A stretch of DNA of 64,000 nt, from assembly GCF_044962685.1 (NCBI RefSeq), contig NZ_JBBKTX010000005.1, positions 1 through 64,000 of the forward strand, in the 5' to 3' direction. Position 1 is the stretch's first letter; the number at the start of each line of letters is the position of its first letter. Below the pieces are notes generated by a model, which saw nothing but the letters and a program-made list of their open reading frames with translations, did no database searches and had not been told where the DNA came from. Made by a program: the position numbers and the translations under genes. Positions 25,837 to 34,791 of this stretch are shown piece after piece. The DNA comes from Oceanobacter antarcticus (lineage in GTDB: Bacteria > Pseudomonadota > Gammaproteobacteria > Pseudomonadales > Oceanobacteraceae).

Positions 25837-26364
25837 TTACTTGTCCGGCACCGGCAGCGGTTCATCGCTTTGCCAATGGCTCACCGGGCGGCTGAACAGG
25901 TTGCGAGTCTGGAAGTGGGCAATGCGCCACTGACCCAGCTCCTTGCAAAAATCGATTTCGAGTCGAGCGCTGTTAAGGTGCGAACCACCGGCGCTGAACG
26001 TGGATACCTGAATCATGTTCCAGCTGCCGTGGGCCTGATCGCCATCCACCACAATCAGCTCGGAACTGAGGTAGTGGACGTTGAGAGCAAAATGCGGCGG
26101 TTCCACGCAATACTTACCCAGCATCGCCACAATCGCGTCACGGCCCTGATGGCCACCAAAACTGTTGGCATAACGCCCACCCTTGCCTTCCCAGATGGCA
26201 TCTTCGCTGAACAGATCCGCCAGCTGGGCCAGTGGTGTACTGCTATCCAGCACATCACACAGATCCATGTAGCGGCTGATACAGCTCCGAATGGCCTGCT
26301 CATCTTCCAGGGCAATCAGGCGTTGCCGGATCTCGGCAAACTCGGTGCGCTCGATCTCGTTCAT
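25837..26364 (-). CDS. iacI: IacI SnoaL/NTF2-like protein
   Basis: This is a 175-residue protein with a single NTF2-like fold: an N-terminal helix pair (EDEQAIRSCISRYMDLCDVL), ADLFSEDAIWEGKG, then strands ending in WRIAHFQTRNLF. In characterised indole-3-acetate clusters the iacI product has this fold and acts, probably as an isomerase or hydrolase-like helper, after IacA. It is placed between iacB and iacC as expected, ten bases after iacB. Confidence 0.85.
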   Translation of the reverse strand: MNEIERTEFAEIRQRLIALEDEQAIRSCISRYMDLCDVLDSSTPLAQLADLFSEDAIWEGKGGRYANSFGGHQGRDAIVAMLGKYCVEPPHFALNVHYLSSELIVVDGDQAHGSWNMIQVSTFSAGGSHLNSARLEIDFCKELGQWRIAHFQTRNLFSRPVSHWQSDEPLPVPDK

Positions 26365-26374
26365 CCCGGTATCC

Positions 26375-26737
26375 TCAACTGCGTTGGACGATCAGTTCAC
26401 GACCGGTACGCGCTTCTACTTTGGCGTAGCGCCATAACTTGTACGGGGTCGCGCCAACGGCGGTGCTGCGGAACAGGTTGCAGCAGGCCACTACAGTGTC
26501 GTAATCGGCAACGTCGGCCATCAGGTAGGTGGTCCACGGATAGCCGGAAGAGGGGCCAACCATGCTTTGATCGTCGTCCATATTGCCGATCACGGTCACA
26601 CCATCCATATCGTGAATAGCGTTCCACATCTCGCCAAAGGCCGCCCAGACATCAAGCTGTTCTTCCCGTGGGGCATCCATAAAGTTCTGGTTAATGCCCA
26701 TGCAGAACAGTACGCGCAGGGGTTTCTTGTCAGTCAT
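26375..26737 (-). CDS. iacB: IacB conserved protein of indole-3-acetate catabolism
   Basis: This 120-residue protein has no catalytic motif I can name. It opens with RVLFCMGINQNFMDAP and contains WNAIHDMDGVTVIGNMDDDQ and YPWTTYLMADVADYDTV, which suggests a small ferredoxin-like (Dabb-type) fold. I call it IacB from its size and its exact place between iacA and iacI in an otherwise canonical operon. Its role in the pathway is not established by sequence. Confidence 0.8.
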   Translation of the reverse strand: MTDKKPLRVLFCMGINQNFMDAPREEQLDVWAAFGEMWNAIHDMDGVTVIGNMDDDQSMVGPSSGYPWTTYLMADVADYDTVVACCNLFRSTAVGATPYKLWRYAKVEARTGRELIVQRS

Positions 26738-26758
26738 GGTGATATCTCCAGTCCGGTA

Positions 26759-27904
26759 TCAGAGGTAGCCAGGCAGCGGATCATGTCCAAAAAACATGGC
26801 CCCGGCGTTTTTGTAGGTAATGGCACCCATAAAGGCGTGCTGGGTGGCCATCATCGAATCACGCACAATGCGCGACAGCGGATGGTCGTTGTAGGTGCTG
26901 GTCATGCCCGCGACCTGATAGGCAATACGAATCGCCTCGGCGCATTCATGCGTCAAGTTGCTGGTCGCCAGGCGAATCAGGCTGACCTGCTCACGAGACG
27001 GTTTTTCAGCGCCCTGGATCGTCTTCCAGGCGTCTTCAGTGACCTGATAGAAAAAGGCCCGTGATGAGCGTAATTTGGCTTCGGCCTTGGCGATCTCAAT
27101 CTGGACATATTCACGCTCGCCCAGATTCGGCGCACCGGTTACTGACTGGCGGCCAGCGGCCATGCCCTGAACCACGTCCAGAGCCTCACGCGCCAGGCCA
27201 GCCGTGGTGACAGACAACACCTGGGCCGCAAACGAAAGACTCGGATAAGTGAAAAAATCGGACTCGATATTAGGTTTGCCACCGCGCACAAACGTCCAGT
27301 CTTCTGGTACAAATACCTCATCCACCACCATGTCGTGAGAGCCGGTTCCGACCATGCCGATAACGTCCCAATTGGGTTCAATAGTGACCTGATCAGCAGG
27401 CATGACTGCCATCCGTGGCAGAGGCTCACCAGACTCCGGCTGGATGCCGACTCCGATCAGCGACGCCCCCATCGAACCGCTGCCAAATTTCCAGCGCCCA
27501 CTGACGATATAACCGCCCGCCACTCGCCGCGCCGGCTGGGTCGGAAAAATCCCCCCCGCAAACACCACATCCGGGCCGTCGGCCCACACCTTGTCGATGG
27601 TCGCTACCGGCAGCGCCGCCAAATAAGCCGGGTTCATGCCAAAACTGGCAACCCATCCGGCCGACCCGTCCGCAGCGGCGATGGCTTCCACCATTTGCAA
27701 AAATTCAACCGGGCTGCGCTCGTCGCCCCCCAGCGCTCTTGGCACCATGGCGCGGTAAACGCCAAGCTGGCGGAAACGTTCAACGATGTCCTGAGAGAGA
27801 TAACGCTGACTCTCGAACTCATGTCGGCGCTGACGCACCTCGTCCAACAAGGCGTCAAATGCCGCCCCACCCCAGAGGGATTTATCGATCTGATATCCAG
27901 ACAT
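26759..27904 (-). CDS. iacA: IacA indole-3-acetate monooxygenase (acyl-CoA-dehydrogenase-like)
   Basis: This 381-residue flavoprotein has the acyl-CoA dehydrogenase fold as used by two-component monooxygenases. The N-terminal helices contain RFRQLGVYRAMVPRALGG; the middle domain has ADGSAGWVASFGMNPAYLAA and VSGRWKFGSGS. The C-terminal helical bundle has ECAEAIRIAYQVAGMTSTYN and THAFMGAITYKN-like sequence. It would use reduced flavin from IacG to hydroxylate indole-3-acetate, the first step. I start at 27904, after AGGAG; upstream residues are a low-complexity Ser/Gln stretch shared with the end of iacH. Confidence 0.9.
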   Translation of the reverse strand: MSGYQIDKSLWGGAAFDALLDEVRQRRHEFESQRYLSQDIVERFRQLGVYRAMVPRALGGDERSPVEFLQMVEAIAAADGSAGWVASFGMNPAYLAALPVATIDKVWADGPDVVFAGGIFPTQPARRVAGGYIVSGRWKFGSGSMGASLIGVGIQPESGEPLPRMAVMPADQVTIEPNWDVIGMVGTGSHDMVVDEVFVPEDWTFVRGGKPNIESDFFTYPSLSFAAQVLSVTTAGLAREALDVVQGMAAGRQSVTGAPNLGEREYVQIEIAKAEAKLRSSRAFFYQVTEDAWKTIQGAEKPSREQVSLIRLATSNLTHECAEAIRIAYQVAGMTSTYNDHPLSRIVRDSMMATQHAFMGAITYKNAGAMFFGHDPLPGYL

Positions 27905-27921
27905 GACTCTCTGGTCTCCTG

Positions 27922-29091
27922 TTACTGTTCGTTGTTTCGAGTGGCTATCTGACTGGCTATCCGACTGGCTATCAGCGCTGCCACTGCACACAGCAGTTCG
28001 TCAGCTCCCCTGGCGGCCACCAGCTGTAAACCCACCGGCAGTCCGTCCTCACTGAGCAAGGGAATATTGATGGCCGGGTGGCCACTGAGATTAAAAGGTC
28101 GTACAAAAGCAGTCATACCCAGTAACGCTCGCGTATCGGCAGCGTTTTCTATCGATACCGGGCAATCCGGCATGGTGGGTAATGCCAACACCGGGCAATC
28201 GGTCAACAAGGCGTCAACCGCAGCCGAAAATTCAGTTCGAACCTGCTCTGCCAGAGCCAATTCCTGATCCGTGGTCTGACCCGCTGCCAGCAAACGCTGG
28301 GCGACGTCGTCCCCGATCAGGCCAGACGCCAGCAAATGCTGGCAGGCGCGCCAGCTTTCACGATTGATAATGCTCATACCGGCCTGATAGGCCTGCTCCA
28401 TACCTGGCAAAGTGACCAGATGAAGCGGCAGGTCCGTCGCCGCTATAGCGGCCTCAACGGTGTGCTTTACCGCTGCGCTGGCATTGAGCTCAACCACCAT
28501 GCCCAAACGCAGATTAGCCAACGCGGGGGCGTCGGGTTGCAGTGCCACAAAATCACAACAGATCGCTTCCATAACGGCCGTCAATGTTGGCATGTCCCGC
28601 GCCAGAGGGCCTACGCAATCCAGGGTTGACTCGGCAGGCATAACCCCGGCTCTGCTGACGCGACCATAACTGGGCTTGAGACCAAACACGCCACAACAAG
28701 CCGCTGGAATACGAACCGAGCCGCCGGTATCCGTACCCACCCCGGCAGCGCTCAACCCGGCAGCCACCGCAGCGGCAGAACCGCTGGAAGAGCCACCGGG
28801 AATCAGGCCGGGAAAGCGTGGATTATTTGCTGTTCCGGTCCAGTGGTTCACACCGGTGGTACCGAATGCCAGCTCATGCAGGTTAGCCTTGCCGTTAATC
28901 TTCCAACCGTTAGCCAGCAGCCGATCAACCACCTCAGCATGCTGCTGCGCTACGGGTGCCAGCTCCAGTGCCCGACTGCCTGCCCTGGTCGGGTGACCGG
29001 CGATATCGATCGTGTCCTTGACCACAACCGTCGGAGCCGCAGCAAAGCGATCAGCCGAGGTGAGGTTCAAAGCAGCAATCAGTATTGACAT
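27922..29091 (-). CDS. iacH: IacH amidase-signature enzyme
   Basis: This is a 389-residue amidase of the Ser-cisSer-Lys type. The catalytic lysine is in VVVKDTIDIAG, and the serines in IPGGSSSGSAAAVAAGLS and GTDTGGSVRIPAACCGVFGL. It is shorter than typical amidases (450-500). In iac clusters iacH leads the operon and its product may release indole-3-acetate from amide conjugates. The last residues are encoded by a 12-bp unit repeated about three times (27938-27975, ACTGGCTATC core), giving an ASRIASQIA tail. It is 17 bases from iacA. Confidence 0.88.
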   Translation of the reverse strand: MSILIAALNLTSADRFAAAPTVVVKDTIDIAGHPTRAGSRALELAPVAQQHAEVVDRLLANGWKINGKANLHELAFGTTGVNHWTGTANNPRFPGLIPGGSSSGSAAAVAAGLSAAGVGTDTGGSVRIPAACCGVFGLKPSYGRVSRAGVMPAESTLDCVGPLARDMPTLTAVMEAICCDFVALQPDAPALANLRLGMVVELNASAAVKHTVEAAIAATDLPLHLVTLPGMEQAYQAGMSIINRESWRACQHLLASGLIGDDVAQRLLAAGQTTDQELALAEQVRTEFSAAVDALLTDCPVLALPTMPDCPVSIENAADTRALLGMTAFVRPFNLSGHPAINIPLLSEDGLPVGLQLVAARGADELLCAVAALIASRIASQIATRNNEQ

Positions 29092-29773
29092 GAGATGTAC
29101 CCTTGGTGAGTTAACCGGGGAGGCTAAAGTCTGTCTTCATGCTCCCCTGTTGCCTTTATAAAATCACCAAATTTAAAATTTATGTCAATTGAAAATTCAA
29201 TTATTTTACCAAGAATCAACAAGGTGCATAAAAGCTTCAAATGTATCATTTTGGTGCATTTTAAATCCCTTGAAAACCAACCCGAAAAATCCCATTAAAA
29301 TAAATAACTAATTGATTTATAAGTTATTTTTTAAAATAAAAGAGACTATCCAGCTTTTTAAAGATCCTGAAACACCAACCAGAAATCGCCATCAAAGCTT
29401 GGTAAAACTTTACTTTCTCAAAAAAAATTGTCACCTTTTACGTCATTAAAAACAATAAAAACAAGCGTCAGAGAATCCATTGCCGATGCCACCTAAACGC
29501 CCGTATTTACTCGAATTTTCTACTAAAAAACATGCCAGCATGCCCTCAGACCAATACCCGGCCATACTGACAACAGGCCCGATGGCGACGCTGAAACAGG
29601 CCGCACCAAAATTTTCTGGCACACATGCTGCTATGAGATACTCGCCCCCTCTCGACACTGAGGGGTCTATTTACCCAGCTCGCAAGGCACTGAAACAACA
29701 CCGCGCAACTCTGCATACAGAATCAGGGTCGCGACCTACAACGAAACAACCTTGCCATCCTATGGAGATCGTC
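29092..29773. other. AT-rich divergent control region between iacH and the transporter genes
   Basis: These 680 bases separate the minus-strand iac operon from the plus-strand transporter operon. The part from 29160 to 29460 is strongly AT-rich and contains a perfect inverted repeat at 29187-29202. I see no convincing gene. Reading frames running from 29480 into the binding-protein gene lack a ribosome site and family sequence. Divergent promoters are expected here. Confidence 0.6.
29187..29202. promoter_or_regulatory. Candidate IacR operator upstream of iacH
   Basis: AATTGAAAATTCAATT is a perfect 7-bp inverted repeat with a 2-bp centre, the size and AT-rich style used by MarR-family repressors. 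It is 96 bases upstream of iacH and could overlap its promoter. The match to IacR is by position only. Confidence 0.45.
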
Positions 29774-30919
29774 ATGCTGTCGAAGAAACTGCTAACCACT
29801 CTGGTACTCGCTTCCTCTTTGGGCTGTTCTATTGCCCAGGCGGAAATCAAGATCGGGGTCGTTACCTCAGCCACCGGTCCGATTGCCCTGGTGGGGATCC
29901 CGCAGAAAAACACCGTCGCCCTGCTGCCGGATTCCGCTGGCGGCGAACGCATCCGCTACATTCCCCTGGATGATGGCAGCGACCCAACCGCCACCGTAAA
30001 AGCCTTCAAAAAGCTGATCGATGATGAACATGTGGATGCCATCATTGGCCCAAGCGGCTCCGGCAACGCCATGGGTGTGATCCAGTTTGCTGCCGAATCC
30101 GGTACGCCGATGCTGGCTCCGGTCGGTACTGCCGCAGTTGTGCTACCAATGACGGAACAAAAAAAATGGGTTTTCAAAACCACCCAGAATGACGATCTGA
30201 TCGCTGCCGCACTGGTCGATCACATGAAAAAGACCGGCGTCAAAACCATCGGTATGATCGGCACCGCCGACCCCTTTGGTGAAAACTGGTCAAAGGTTAT
30301 GAAAGGCCTGACGGATGCCGCTGGCATCAAGATCGTTGCCAACGAACACTTCCAGCGCCAGGACACCTCCATCACTGGCCAATGCCTGAAAGTCCTGATG
30401 ACCAACCCGGATGCCGTACTGATTGCCGCGCCGGGCAGCTCGTCGGTGATGCCGCAAACCACTCTCAAGGATCAGGGTTACAAGGGCCAGATTTACCAGA
30501 CTCACGGTGCTGCCCTGGATCCATTCCTGCGCCTCGGAGGCAAAGCGGTTGAGGGCACCATTCTGGCCGCCAGCCTGATGCTGGTTCTGGATGAAGTACC
30601 AGACAGCCCATCAAAAACAATTGCCCAGAAATACGTCTCCGACTACGAGCGTATGTATGGCAACAGCCCGGCGACCTTTGGTGGTAACGTCTATGACGCC
30701 GGTTTACTGCTGGAGCATGCCATTCCAACAGCACTCAAGTCGGGCAAACCCGGCACCGCCGAGTTTCGTGCCGCTCTGCGTGACACCCTCGAAAAAACCA
30801 CCGAAATGGCTGCGACCCAGGGGGTGTACAACATCACTCCGGCAGACCACAGTGGCTTTGATGAGCGTGGCCGTGAACTGATTATCGTTAAGGACGGTGA
30901 TTGGAAACTGGTCAAGTAA
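29774..30919 (+). CDS. Periplasmic substrate-binding protein of a branched-chain-type ABC transporter
   Basis: I place the start at ATG 29774, which follows GGAG. The 381-residue protein has a signal peptide (TTLVLASSLGCSIAQA|EIKIG) and the LivJ/LivK-like type I fold. Motifs include IGVVTSATGPIALVGIPQKN, VDAIIGPSGSGNAMGVIQFA and TIGMIGTADPFGENWSKVM. This subfamily often binds aromatic acids rather than amino acids. Divergence from the iac operon and the iacR gene at the end of this run suggest indole-3-acetate or a relative as ligand; that is inference. A strong stem-loop follows the gene. Confidence 0.9.
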   Translation: MLSKKLLTTLVLASSLGCSIAQAEIKIGVVTSATGPIALVGIPQKNTVALLPDSAGGERIRYIPLDDGSDPTATVKAFKKLIDDEHVDAIIGPSGSGNAMGVIQFAAESGTPMLAPVGTAAVVLPMTEQKKWVFKTTQNDDLIAAALVDHMKKTGVKTIGMIGTADPFGENWSKVMKGLTDAAGIKIVANEHFQRQDTSITGQCLKVLMTNPDAVLIAAPGSSSVMPQTTLKDQGYKGQIYQTHGAALDPFLRLGGKAVEGTILAASLMLVLDEVPDSPSKTIAQKYVSDYERMYGNSPATFGGNVYDAGLLLEHAIPTALKSGKPGTAEFRAALRDTLEKTTEMAATQGVYNITPADHSGFDERGRELIIVKDGDWKLVK

Positions 30920-30933
30920 GGCTGCGTGCTCCC

Positions 30934-30959
30934 GGCGCAAACGTTTCATCGTTTGCGCC
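30934..30959 (+). other. Stem-loop after the binding-protein gene
   Basis: GGCGCAAACG and CGTTTGCGCC form a perfect 10-bp stem with a 6-base loop, 15 bases after the stop and without a T-run. Such hairpins commonly protect the upstream message, so the binding protein would be made in excess of the permeases that follow. Confidence 0.65.
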
Positions 30960-31043
30960 TGAACGACCCCATACCTAAAAAAATACTGCTGTTGGCCCGC
31001 CCGCCAGGCCATGTTTTCTCAGTAACTCAAGGACTCAGAAGCA

Positions 31044-32081
31044 ATGAATTTTCAGATCGCCGTTTTGCTGGGGCAGGATGGCTTAACCAATGGGGCTATT
31101 TATGCCTTGCTGGCACTGTCGATTTTGCTGGTGTTTACCGTCACCCGCATCCTGCTGATACCGTTAGGTGAATTTGTCACCTTCGGTGCACTTACCATGG
31201 CCGCCATTCAATTGGGCAAAACACCTTCCGTCGAATGGCTGCTGCTGGCACTGATGCTGGTCAGTTGCGGCATGGATCTTTATGACCAGCTGCGCACCCG
31301 CATCAATAGCCGCAAAATCCAACACATGGTGCTCAAGGTCGGTTACGCCGTGGTAATGGTGATTCTGATGCAAACCCTGCCGCTGGCTGAACTGCCGATG
31401 GCATTCCAGGCATTGCTCACCCTGGCGTTAATGGTGCCTCTTGGTCCCATCATGTACCGGATATTTTTTCAGCCGCTGGCCGACGCGCCGTCGCTGGTGC
31501 TGTTGATTGTGTCGATTGCTGTTCACGTCTCGATGGTAGGCGTGGGTCTGCTGTTGTTTGGCCCGGAGGGCGCTCGTACCCAGCCATTTTCCGACAGCAG
31601 TTTTGCGCTTGGCCCGGTAATGCTGAAAAGCCAGACACTCTGGGTCATCCTGGTATCCATCCTGCTGATCATTACCCTGTTTGTGGCCTTTGAACGCACG
31701 CTCTATGGCAAGGCATTACGGGCAACAGCGGTGAACCGTACCGGTGCCCGTCTGCTCGGTATTTCCCCGGTTTTTGCAGGCAAGGCTACCTTCGCCCTGG
31801 CGGCGTTTATCGGTGCTCTTTCCGGCATTCTGATTGCGCCGATCACCACCCTCTACTTCGACTCCGGTTTCATCATCAGCCTGAAAGGGTTTGTGGGTGC
31901 CATTATTGGCGGACTGGTGAGTTATCCGATCGCCGCCATCGGTGCGGTTGCGGTTGGCATGATTGAAGCGTTTTCCATGTTCTGGGCCAGCACCTATAAG
32001 GAAATTATTGTATTCACCCTGATTATTCCATTCCTGATCTGGCGCTCGATGACCAGCCACCACGTGGAGGACGACGAATGA
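31044..32081 (+). CDS. ABC transporter permease, LivH type
   Basis: This is a 345-residue inner-membrane permease with eight or more hydrophobic helices. It begins VLLGQDGLTNGAIYALLALS, typical of LivH proteins, and has the ATPase-contact loop in ALRATAVNRTGARLLGIS, with helices either side. A weakly conserved polar insertion at about 75-105 (LRTRINSRKIQ) lengthens it compared with the usual 290-300 residues. It overlaps the next gene by four bases. Confidence 0.9.
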   Translation: MNFQIAVLLGQDGLTNGAIYALLALSILLVFTVTRILLIPLGEFVTFGALTMAAIQLGKTPSVEWLLLALMLVSCGMDLYDQLRTRINSRKIQHMVLKVGYAVVMVILMQTLPLAELPMAFQALLTLALMVPLGPIMYRIFFQPLADAPSLVLLIVSIAVHVSMVGVGLLLFGPEGARTQPFSDSSFALGPVMLKSQTLWVILVSILLIITLFVAFERTLYGKALRATAVNRTGARLLGISPVFAGKATFALAAFIGALSGILIAPITTLYFDSGFIISLKGFVGAIIGGLVSYPIAAIGAVAVGMIEAFSMFWASTYKEIIVFTLIIPFLIWRSMTSHHVEDDE

Positions 32082-33880
32082 TCAAGCCACGCAATATGAT
32101 GCTGCTGGGACTGGTACTGTTGATTCTGTCACCGCTGGTTTTACCCTCGTACCAGATTACCCTGCTGAACTACATCGGCCTGTATGCCCTGGTTGTACTC
32201 GGACTGGTGCTGCTTACGGGCGTCGGCGGTATGACCAGCTTTGGTCAGGCCGCGTTTGTCGGCCTCGGGGCTTACACCACGGCCTATCTGACCACCACCC
32301 AGCAGCTGCCGGAGTGGCTGGCATGGACCGCCGGTTCTCCCTGGATCGCCCTGGTGTTTGGCTTGCTGCTAACCGCTGTGGTAGCACTGCTGCTTGGCGC
32401 GCTCACTTTGAAGCTCTCTGGTCACTATCTGCCGTTAGGTACAATTGCCTGGGGTATTTCACTCTATTACCTGTTTGGCACCCTCTCCTCCATGGGTGGC
32501 CATACCGGCGTCAGTGGCTTGCCGTCACTGCAACTGTTCGGTATCAGCCTCGACAAGGGAGAGAAAATTTTCTACCTGATCTGGGCGGCAGTAACAGGCG
32601 CCATTCTGATCAGCCGCAATTTGCTGAATTCACGGGAAGGACGTGCCATTCGTGCCCTTAAAGGCGGCCAGCTGATGGCGGAATCGATGGGAGTGAACAC
32701 CTTCCGTTCCAAAATGGCGGTTTTCCTTATTTCAGCGTTATTTGCAGGCTTGTCCGGTTGGCTCTATGCCCACACCCAACGCTTTGTAAACCCGACCCCC
32801 TTCGGCCTGAGCATGGGTATCGACTACCTGTTTATGGCTCTGATTGGTGGTGTTGGCAGTGTCTGGGGAGCCTTGTTGGGTGCCGGTGTGCTCACCATGC
32901 TGAAACAATGGCTGCAAGATCTGCTACCCATACTGTTGGGCAGTGACGGTCAATACGAAAGCATTGTGTTTGGCTTGCTGATTGTATTCATGATGCAACG
33001 CGCCCCCGGCGGACTGTGGTCTCTGGTCATCCGCCTGATACCGGCCCGCTATCAGGCCGATACCCGCCTCGTCGTCAATGATGCCGCCGCCGATTTACCC
33101 CGACGACCGTTACCAGCCCAGGGGACGCTGGTACTGGAAGCCATGAATGTCACGCGCCGTTTTGGTGGCCTGGTGGCAAACAACAAGATGAACCTGCAAC
33201 TGCATGCCGGAGAAGTACTTGCCCTGATCGGCCCGAACGGTGCCGGCAAGAGTACCATGTTCAACCAGCTATCGTCAGTCGACACCCCAACCGAGGGTGA
33301 AGTCCGCTTCCTTGGCCAAAGTCTGAAAGGCAAAAATTCCCGTGCCGTCGCCTCCATGGGCATGAGCCGTACCTTCCAGCACGTCAAGCTGCTACCGGCC
33401 ATGTCAGCGCTGGAAAACGTTGCCCTGGGTGCCCATATGCGAGGCAACCAAGGAGTGATCAGCGCCTCTCTGCATCTGGAGCGAGAAGAAGAGCAACGGT
33501 TGTTAAAAGAGGCCAAACATCAGCTGGAACGCGTTGGTCTTGGTGCTTACCTCTACGAGGAAGCCGGCAGTCTGGCACTGGGTCAGCAACGCATTCTCGA
33601 AATTGCCCGCGCCCTCTGCGCCGATCCCTGCGTGCTGTTGCTGGATGAGCCCGCCGCCGGTTTACGCTTTCAGGAGAAGCAGGCGTTGTCGGATTTGATC
33701 AAGAAGTTGAAGACCGAAGGCATCGCCATCCTGCTGGTTGAACACGACATGGACTTTGTGATGGGACTGGTTGACCGCATCGTGGTGATGGAATTTGGCG
33801 AAAAAATTGCCGAGGGGTTACCAGAAGAAATTCAGACCAACCCCGCAGTATTGGAAGCCTATCTGGGAGGTGCAGAATGA
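32078..33880 (+). CDS. Fused ABC permease-ATPase (LivM-LivG type)
   Basis: This is a single 600-residue protein joining two subunits that are usually separate. Residues 1-330 are a LivM-like permease, with GVGGMTSFGQAAFVGLGAYT, the EAA-type loop REGRAIRALKGGQLMAESMG and SAFAGLSGWLYAH-like sequence. After a Pro/Arg-rich linker, residues about 350-600 are a LivG-like ATPase with Walker A GPNGAGKST, signature LALGQQRILEIARAL and Walker B VLLLDEPAAGL. It overlaps livH and livF-type genes by four bases each. The fusion fixes permease:ATPase stoichiometry. Confidence 0.9.
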   Translation: MIKPRNMMLLGLVLLILSPLVLPSYQITLLNYIGLYALVVLGLVLLTGVGGMTSFGQAAFVGLGAYTTAYLTTTQQLPEWLAWTAGSPWIALVFGLLLTAVVALLLGALTLKLSGHYLPLGTIAWGISLYYLFGTLSSMGGHTGVSGLPSLQLFGISLDKGEKIFYLIWAAVTGAILISRNLLNSREGRAIRALKGGQLMAESMGVNTFRSKMAVFLISALFAGLSGWLYAHTQRFVNPTPFGLSMGIDYLFMALIGGVGSVWGALLGAGVLTMLKQWLQDLLPILLGSDGQYESIVFGLLIVFMMQRAPGGLWSLVIRLIPARYQADTRLVVNDAAADLPRRPLPAQGTLVLEAMNVTRRFGGLVANNKMNLQLHAGEVLALIGPNGAGKSTMFNQLSSVDTPTEGEVRFLGQSLKGKNSRAVASMGMSRTFQHVKLLPAMSALENVALGAHMRGNQGVISASLHLEREEEQRLLKEAKHQLERVGLGAYLYEEAGSLALGQQRILEIARALCADPCVLLLDEPAAGLRFQEKQALSDLIKKLKTEGIAILLVEHDMDFVMGLVDRIVVMEFGEKIAEGLPEEIQTNPAVLEAYLGGAE

Positions 33881-34692
33881 AAACGTCCCGCCGCACCTCG
33901 ACTGCCACCAACCACCCTCAGGAGCATGCCAACACCATGACTGATTCTACCGCGCTGCTTGATGTACGTGGTTTACGTGTTGCCTATGGCAAGGTGGAAG
34001 CCCTCACCGGCATCGACCTGACCTTGAAAGAAGGCCAGCTGGTGACCGTGATTGGCCCCAACGGGGCCGGTAAAACCACCCTGCTGTCTGCCATCATCGG
34101 CATGCTGCCCTCCAAGGGTAATATCCACTTTGATGGTCAGGACTACGTCAGCCCTGAAATCGAAACCCTGGTCGGACGCGGCTTGGGCCTGGTACCGGAA
34201 AAACGCGAGCTGTTCAACACCATGAGTGTCGAGGACAACCTGTTGCTCGGTGCCTTCCTGCGCTATCGCAATGGTGACGACAGCTACGAACAAACCCTGG
34301 CCGAAGTCTACAGCCTGTTTCCTCGCCTATGGGAGCGCCGCCAGCAACAGGCTGGCACGCTGTCCGGTGGCGAACGCCAGATGCTGGCAATTGGCCGCGC
34401 CATGATGGGCAAACCGAGGCTATTGATGCTGGACGAACCCAGCCTTGGGCTAGCCCCCCTGATTACGCGAGAAATCTTCCGCATCTTTGCCGACCTGCGC
34501 CGCCAGGGAGTGTCGATCCTGCTGGTTGAACAGAATGCCCGCGCCGCCCTCAAAGTGGCCGACTACGCCTACGTGCTGGAAGGTGGTCAGGTTGCCATGC
34601 AGGGGCCAGCGGCTGAACTGGCCAACGACCCCAGGGTCATCGAAGCGTATCTGGGTCTGGCCAGCAAACACCAGGAGTTGCTCTCCAGCTAA
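33877..34692 (+). CDS. ABC transporter ATPase, LivF type
   Basis: This is the second ATPase of the branched-chain-type importer. The ATG at 33877 overlaps the preceding stop and has GGGAGG before it; an internal ATG at 33937 is an alternative that would remove a polar 20-residue leader. The ATPase core starts LLDVRGLRVAYGKVEALTGI. It has Walker A VIGPNGAGKTT, signature LSGGERQMLAIGRAMM and Walker B LLMLDEPSLGLAPL. It ends the transporter set of binding protein, two permeases and two ATPases. Confidence 0.92.
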   Translation: MKTSRRTSTATNHPQEHANTMTDSTALLDVRGLRVAYGKVEALTGIDLTLKEGQLVTVIGPNGAGKTTLLSAIIGMLPSKGNIHFDGQDYVSPEIETLVGRGLGLVPEKRELFNTMSVEDNLLLGAFLRYRNGDDSYEQTLAEVYSLFPRLWERRQQQAGTLSGGERQMLAIGRAMMGKPRLLMLDEPSLGLAPLITREIFRIFADLRRQGVSILLVEQNARAALKVADYAYVLEGGQVAMQGPAAELANDPRVIEAYLGLASKHQELLSS

Positions 34693-34791
34693 TCCGGGCA
34701 ACTTGACCAGACAACCCATCTGGATAACCAATCCGGATAAAGACAGCACCCGCCCAGGCGGGACTACCCACTTTTTATCGGAAGATATGTT

